Assembly: GCA_022410635.1 (NCBI GenBank)
Contig: JAJVDF010000002.1
Span: 7,133,942 to 7,197,941 of the forward strand
Source of the DNA: Tretioscincus oriximinensis
Taxonomy: Eukaryota > Chordata > Lepidosauria > Squamata > Gymnophthalmidae
DNA: 64,000 nt
Direction of reading: 5' to 3'
The notes beneath the pieces are model-generated. The model ran no database searches. It saw only the letters and a program-made list of their open reading frames with translations, and had not been told where the DNA came from. Of the stretch, positions 56,001 through 62,000 are shown piece after piece. The stretch's first letter is position 1. Every line of letters begins with the position of its first letter. Position numbers and translations under genes: made by a program.

Positions 56001-59000
56001 ATGAAGATTCCAGCATGCATACTCCTCCTGAGGAAGTAGATGGGTTTGATTTGCCTTCAGAAGCATTTGACTCCTATGAACATTTATCTTCCCCTGTCAG
56101 AAACACTCCCAAGAGCCTAGATATTAGTTATGATGATGGGCTGTTGGGTAAAGTGATGCCAAACACTTCCAAGGTTTCTGTAATTCCTCATGACCTCTTC
56201 TATTACCCACATTATGATGTTCCCATATCAGCAGTGCTCGATGCCTTTGCCACTGCTGAGTCAGATCCTTCTCTTTCTGAAAACAACAAAATCTGTGCTG
56301 AACTTCTGGTGAATTGTTTGGCTGAGAAGGAGCTGCTTTCTCTAAGCATGGAAGAAGAGATCACAAAGGCAACCCAACATGATAATAAAGACCCATTAAA
56401 ACAGGAGAACGATTACATGGAAAAACATAAAAAGGATACACAAAGCCATTGCAATGCCTCCCTTAATAATGTTGGCGTAATTGGGAACAGCGTAATGACT
56501 AAAGCAAATAACAAGGAGGTGACTCCAAATCCTGCTCACTCAGAAGTTCCCAAGGTAAGATATATTATTTCTTTTCTCTTGTTTCAAGATGGTTCTCTAT
56601 ATGACACATAGATGCAGTGCTTTTTTTCCATAAAAAAAGGTGACGGTGCTAACGCCGGCGGGGGGNNNNNNNNNNNNNNNNNNNNNNNNNNNNNNNNNNN
56701 NNNNNNNNNNNGGGGGAGCGGGGGTGCCTCCGCTAACGCCACCCCCCCTCGCCAGCGGCTAACGCCACATTACCAGCACCTTTTATTTAGGCGGGGGCGG
56801 CGGCGGGGGGCGGAGTTAGTGTGGGGCAGCAGCGGCAGCGGCGGCCGTGGGGGTGAGCGGTGGGGGCGGAGTTAGCAGGGGGCAGCGGGGGTGAGCGGCG
56901 GGGGGCGCCCCCGCTAACTCCGCCCCCGCTAACTCCGCCGCCGCCCTGCCGCCGCCCCCCCTAAATAAAAGGTGCCGGAACTGAGTACCGGCGCGTTCCG
57001 TCACAAAAAAAAGCCCTGCATAAATGGTTTCAGAGCAGTCTAAACCACAGTTTGATATTGATTTATGCTTATGGACAAATGGCACTAAGAGCTGATCTTT
57101 GGTTTCGATTTGGTTTCAAGGCCCTGTGTAGAGTGTAGAGATGAGCACCCTCTACTGGACTCAGTGCTAGCCAACTTCACTTAGATAAATGAGCATCACC
57201 ATTGACCTAGTGGGGAAGACAGAATAGATGTAAGCCTTTGAGCAAATATTGACTTTATAAGTCATTCTGAGTCCCTTTGGGTGAGAAAGCCAGGGTATAA
57301 AAACCAAATTCTTCTTCTATGTGTGACCTTTTATGCACTTATCATGCTAAATTTGTATTAGTAAATCCATATTAGACAATTCAAATTACAATGTAGATTT
57401 TTGATAAAGTGGTCTATTGTGATTCTGGATTAGAAGACTCTTGGAATAGATCAGATCCAGATTACCAAGAGTCTGATGCAGATGCTGTGAATTATTGAGT
57501 TGCTTCAATCAGATTACTAAGTCTGTGGATAAAAGGCCTATGTCCACATTGGTCCATCCTTTTTTTTAGTTTAGTTTACAACACTAGCAACTCACAGAAC
57601 AGGACTATGGTTAGAGACAAGAGGGAACATCTCTTTGATCTCCCCAAGACTGCATTTTGGATTTAAGCACAGTGCAGAGAGATCTAGAGGCAATTGACAG
57701 TAGAGCATTGGCCCTTCTTTTAGCCATTTTTTCTAGAAATATTGCATGAGCTGTTTTAAGGAATAACTTCGATTAGACTGTAACTATGGAGTTTTCTACC
57801 TTGAATTAGTCTGAAATGGTTCATTCATTTAGATGGGAGAATTTGTGTCCAGATTAAAAGACTATGGTCTAGAACACAAGAATATCTCAAGTCTTTAGCC
57901 TATTTATGTTACCATTGTAATAAAAAGCTGCAGTGCAACTGGGATCTGTCGTCCATGTGTTAGGGTCCACACAGTCTGCCCGCTGCTCAGACTACATTCC
58001 CAGCAGAGCCCCTGTTTTACCTTTTCACATTTGAACTGCTCCTTCCAGCTTCGTGAATCTGCTGAGCATCCAAGCTTTAATAATAAGCACTTGTCATCAT
58101 GAAAAAATGGCATATAAAAGCAAGCAGAAGCATAACTTATAAAACAGGAAACAGGAAATCTGCGAGGAAGTAGAGAACAGGAAGCCGGCAGTTTGTTATT
58201 GCTCACATCAGGCACCGCGTATATAAATAAATATATTAAATTTTCCCCATTACCTTCCTTGAAAATCCAAGACCATTTCCTATACAAAGATACAACAAAT
58301 ACATTAGAAATAAGAGCTGTAAAATGTTATAAATGTATAATGTTTTAAACTTGTAATTTATAAAGGAGAAGAAATTAAATTTGATCTAAAGGCATTTTTA
58401 TATTGTTTGTACATCTGCTTTGCGTATAAATCAGTTCAGTCCTTGGTTTGACAGACTATTTGTTGTTTAGGAAACAGCTAAGAAACCAAAGACATTGTGG
58501 AAACCAAAGACATTGTGCTCTCTCTTTTTGTTTTCTTTTCTTTTATATATTCATACATACAAAGTCCTACATGCTTATACATATATATAAACTGCCATTC
58601 ACCCTCTCCCCCACCCCTTCAGGTGACAGGTGGTTCTCTAACATTGTAGCATATTTCTTACTATCCCAACTTCTTCTTTTGTTCTCCTTGGGATTTGATC
58701 ACATTCTAATAAACACTTCCAGTTCATTTCCCAATTTGCATTCACCCTAATACTCTAGTATAATGTTCGTTGGCTTCTAGCTCTACAAATTTTAACAATT
58801 CCACTAAATATTTTTTCCAGTTCTTTACAGTCCATTTCTTTTTGGCCCTCCACCTCAAAGCATGTACAACAACCTTGTCCTTGCTATATCTTCTTTTCCT
58901 GTAATTTCTTCCTGTCCCATTAATATATGAAACAAGCAAGTCTCAGGTGTTCTTTCTAGACTTGCTCTTGTTATAACCCTAATTAAATCAAAAAATTCAT

Positions 59001-62000
59001 AGCCTGTATCTTGGTGTGATGTGAGGTGGAAACAATAAAAAATTGACTAATTCTCCTTTATTTATAGACATATTAATTCATTATTACCTTTTTACTTTTA
59101 AAGACCACTTTTTATTTTGATACCTTGTATTTGCTGATGTCTTCAATGATAGGGATGAGCATTTCTATATGGAAGTGTAAAATTAGGGTAGAAATCCTTC
59201 TGTAAATACTGTATATTTGGATATTCCAGAATAAAACAGTCGAGATAGTGCTATATTCTAGAGTATTCCAATATAATGGAATAAATAGCATCTGGAGTTA
59301 GCCATAATTTGTAGCTGTAAACTAATATCTGAATGTATTGAGAAACTCTTGATAGTCTTTTACAGTCTTGCAAAATCATCTTCATAGATTGTGGTAAATC
59401 GAATTGATAACACAGCTGAAGAAAGAAAATTGCCAGAAGAACGAAGCAAAAGAAAAGAGAAAAGAAAGAACAAAGCCATCTCCCAAGGAGAAAATCTTCC
59501 CAGTGCAAAATCTGGTATTAATCGGTTATTAGACAAACTAGAAGAGGAACCAACAGATCATTTAGGGTTTTCAAGGTGCTTTTTGTTGTTTCTTTGACTC
59601 CTGATGGTATAACCTGTCCTGCCACTTTCCCTACTGAGTTTCCTGGGGGCGGGGAGTATTTACCTGCCACGTTTTATGTTTTGTTAGCTTTGTTGGCTAT
59701 AATCCTAGTTAGCATTAGATTAAATAGAGTAGAAGGTTCCTTTTGGAAGGGTGCGATAATGCTAACATTGAAGTACTTCTGGGCCATGCTGATTGCATTG
59801 TGAGAAACTTAATTGTGCACACCTATAGATTTTTTTTCAGTAAAACATAGGGCTTCAAAGATAAGTATGTTCTTGCCCAGTAGAATGACTCCAGATTGCC
59901 TCCAAACAGCTAGGTTTTGTTTGGAAAGATGTAGCTTCTTCATCTTCTCCCAAGGGCAACTGAAATATTTTTTTCTTGCTGAATATTCCAGACACTGATA
60001 GTTCAGTCTTTGTGGATACAGTAACTGCTAGTGGAGGAAATGGCCTATCCAGCTTTCTAGTGAACTGCCTATGCCAGGTGAAGGTACAGAGTTCTCTAGA
60101 ATTTGCTAACAACTGAAATCGAAGATTTGAATTGTTCATCTCCAGTTTTGATAACATTGCAGTACCTTCATTACACCACTTAAAGGACCCAAAACATGTA
60201 AAAAACAGAAAAAGCATTTGCCTAAACCTCAATGCATTCGATGTTTTGGACAAATCTGTTATAAGACATACAGATCATACACTGTCATCTGTGGTATCAT
60301 GCAGTGCCAGTGATGTGGCCATTGGCAGTATTCTGTTAAATGCAGATTGAGAAATAGGTCAACTCTAGATACATGACATCGGCTGGCATCCGTGAAATAT
60401 AATTACAAGACAGGATAGGGTATAAAGAACTTGCAGCAGTTTCTGTTATTATAAATCCCTTCAGCACATAATTTCTGATAGATGTTCTCAAATGATAGTT
60501 ATGCTTTGGAAATCTTTAGACTCCTAAGAACTGAATGACATTCTCCTCTACAGATTGTTCTAAAACTGATGGTATTATATAACATCTCAATCAGACTGTT
60601 GAGCAATTTCTTCCCTGTTTTATTAATTTTAAGCAAGACGATAAATGCTTCCTATGGCTGACTTTGCTTATAACTGCTGAACATTCTTTTATTAATGCTT
60701 GTTATTTTAAAGCTTTATATGGTACTGAGCTGACTGTTTTGCTTCCTTTGATTTCTGCATTTGGACTTCCACCGCAGTGTTACTATACTGTGCAGTTTCT
60801 GTCCATCATGTACTCTTGAATTCATGGTTTGCAAAAAGTTTAGGCTGATCTACATGGGAGATAAATATGAATAGTTACAGAAGCATGTAGATCTGCATTT
60901 ATTTTTTATTTTTTATTTATACTTATACCACGCCCATACCCAAAGGTACTTTTACTTTTAAAACATGTATTGTAAAAAACGATAATGGGAGAGTGTTCTT
61001 TATTTACTCACAGATTAACTTACATTTTTTCAGAGTCAGTCACAGTGATCCTAATATAGTTTCCCAAAGAAACATTCCTGATTCAACCAGTAAGGTAAGT
61101 TATGGGTTTTTGGATTTTTTTACATTTTCATACATTAATGCATACAAATATTCACTAAGCTAACAGAGGTTTAATGGCCTGCTTCTTCCTTCTACTGTTT
61201 TTTAGAGCGTCTTGAAATCCCTCTGAGCCAAGTTCTGAGTCTATCACTTCTCTTATTCCTTACTCTCTTTCAACTTGTAACTGGGGAGTAGGAAAGCTTT
61301 GTGGTTATAACCCCAGAGCTTCTGGTTCTTTCTATGGTGATATTATCTGTAATCTCTGTCACTGCTTATATGTATAACAGGCCAGATTTCTGAGGTTTTG
61401 GTATTGACAAACTCTGTCCTTCTTTACAAGTTTGTAATCTATGAACAATGTATGAACATATTCAGTATCCGTGCCTGCCTGGAAATCTAGCTTCAGATAT
61501 TTTTTTCTTAGATTCAAAGTACAGTATCTCAGTTTTAGCAAAATGTCTGGTTGGCATTACCGGCCTTAACCCATTTTGGTTTAGCAAGGGGATCTCGTAG
61601 CACTTTAGAGACTAACAAGTAAGCAGCTTGAGCTTTTGTAGACAAATCTACTTCAGGATTAACTTCTGTACCTTAACTGTACTTGACCTGGTTAATTCTC
61701 TCAACAACGTATCTTTGCTATTTCCTGCATATAGTTTGCTACATATAGTCTGTCCCTGGCATTTGTTCCCAAGCATCTGAATTTTATTATTTGTTTTATT
61801 TATTTAATTACATTTGTATTCTGTCCTATACCTGAAACTCTTAAGGTGGATCACAATAAACAAAAACTATAAAGCAGTTTAAAATAGAACAATTAAAGAT
61901 AGAACAATGGCTTCAAAGAGTGGATTTTTTGGCTCTGCCAAAGGCAAGGGTGAAGAAGTAGACTTGAATTCAAAAGCTGATGCTGTCTACCTTTCTCTTG

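Noticed and set aside
56714..56960. CpG island or promoter in the GC-rich block after exon 55277-56554
   Set aside because: Flanked by inverted terminal sequences and located inside a gene intron next to an assembly gap; better explained as part of a mobile element.
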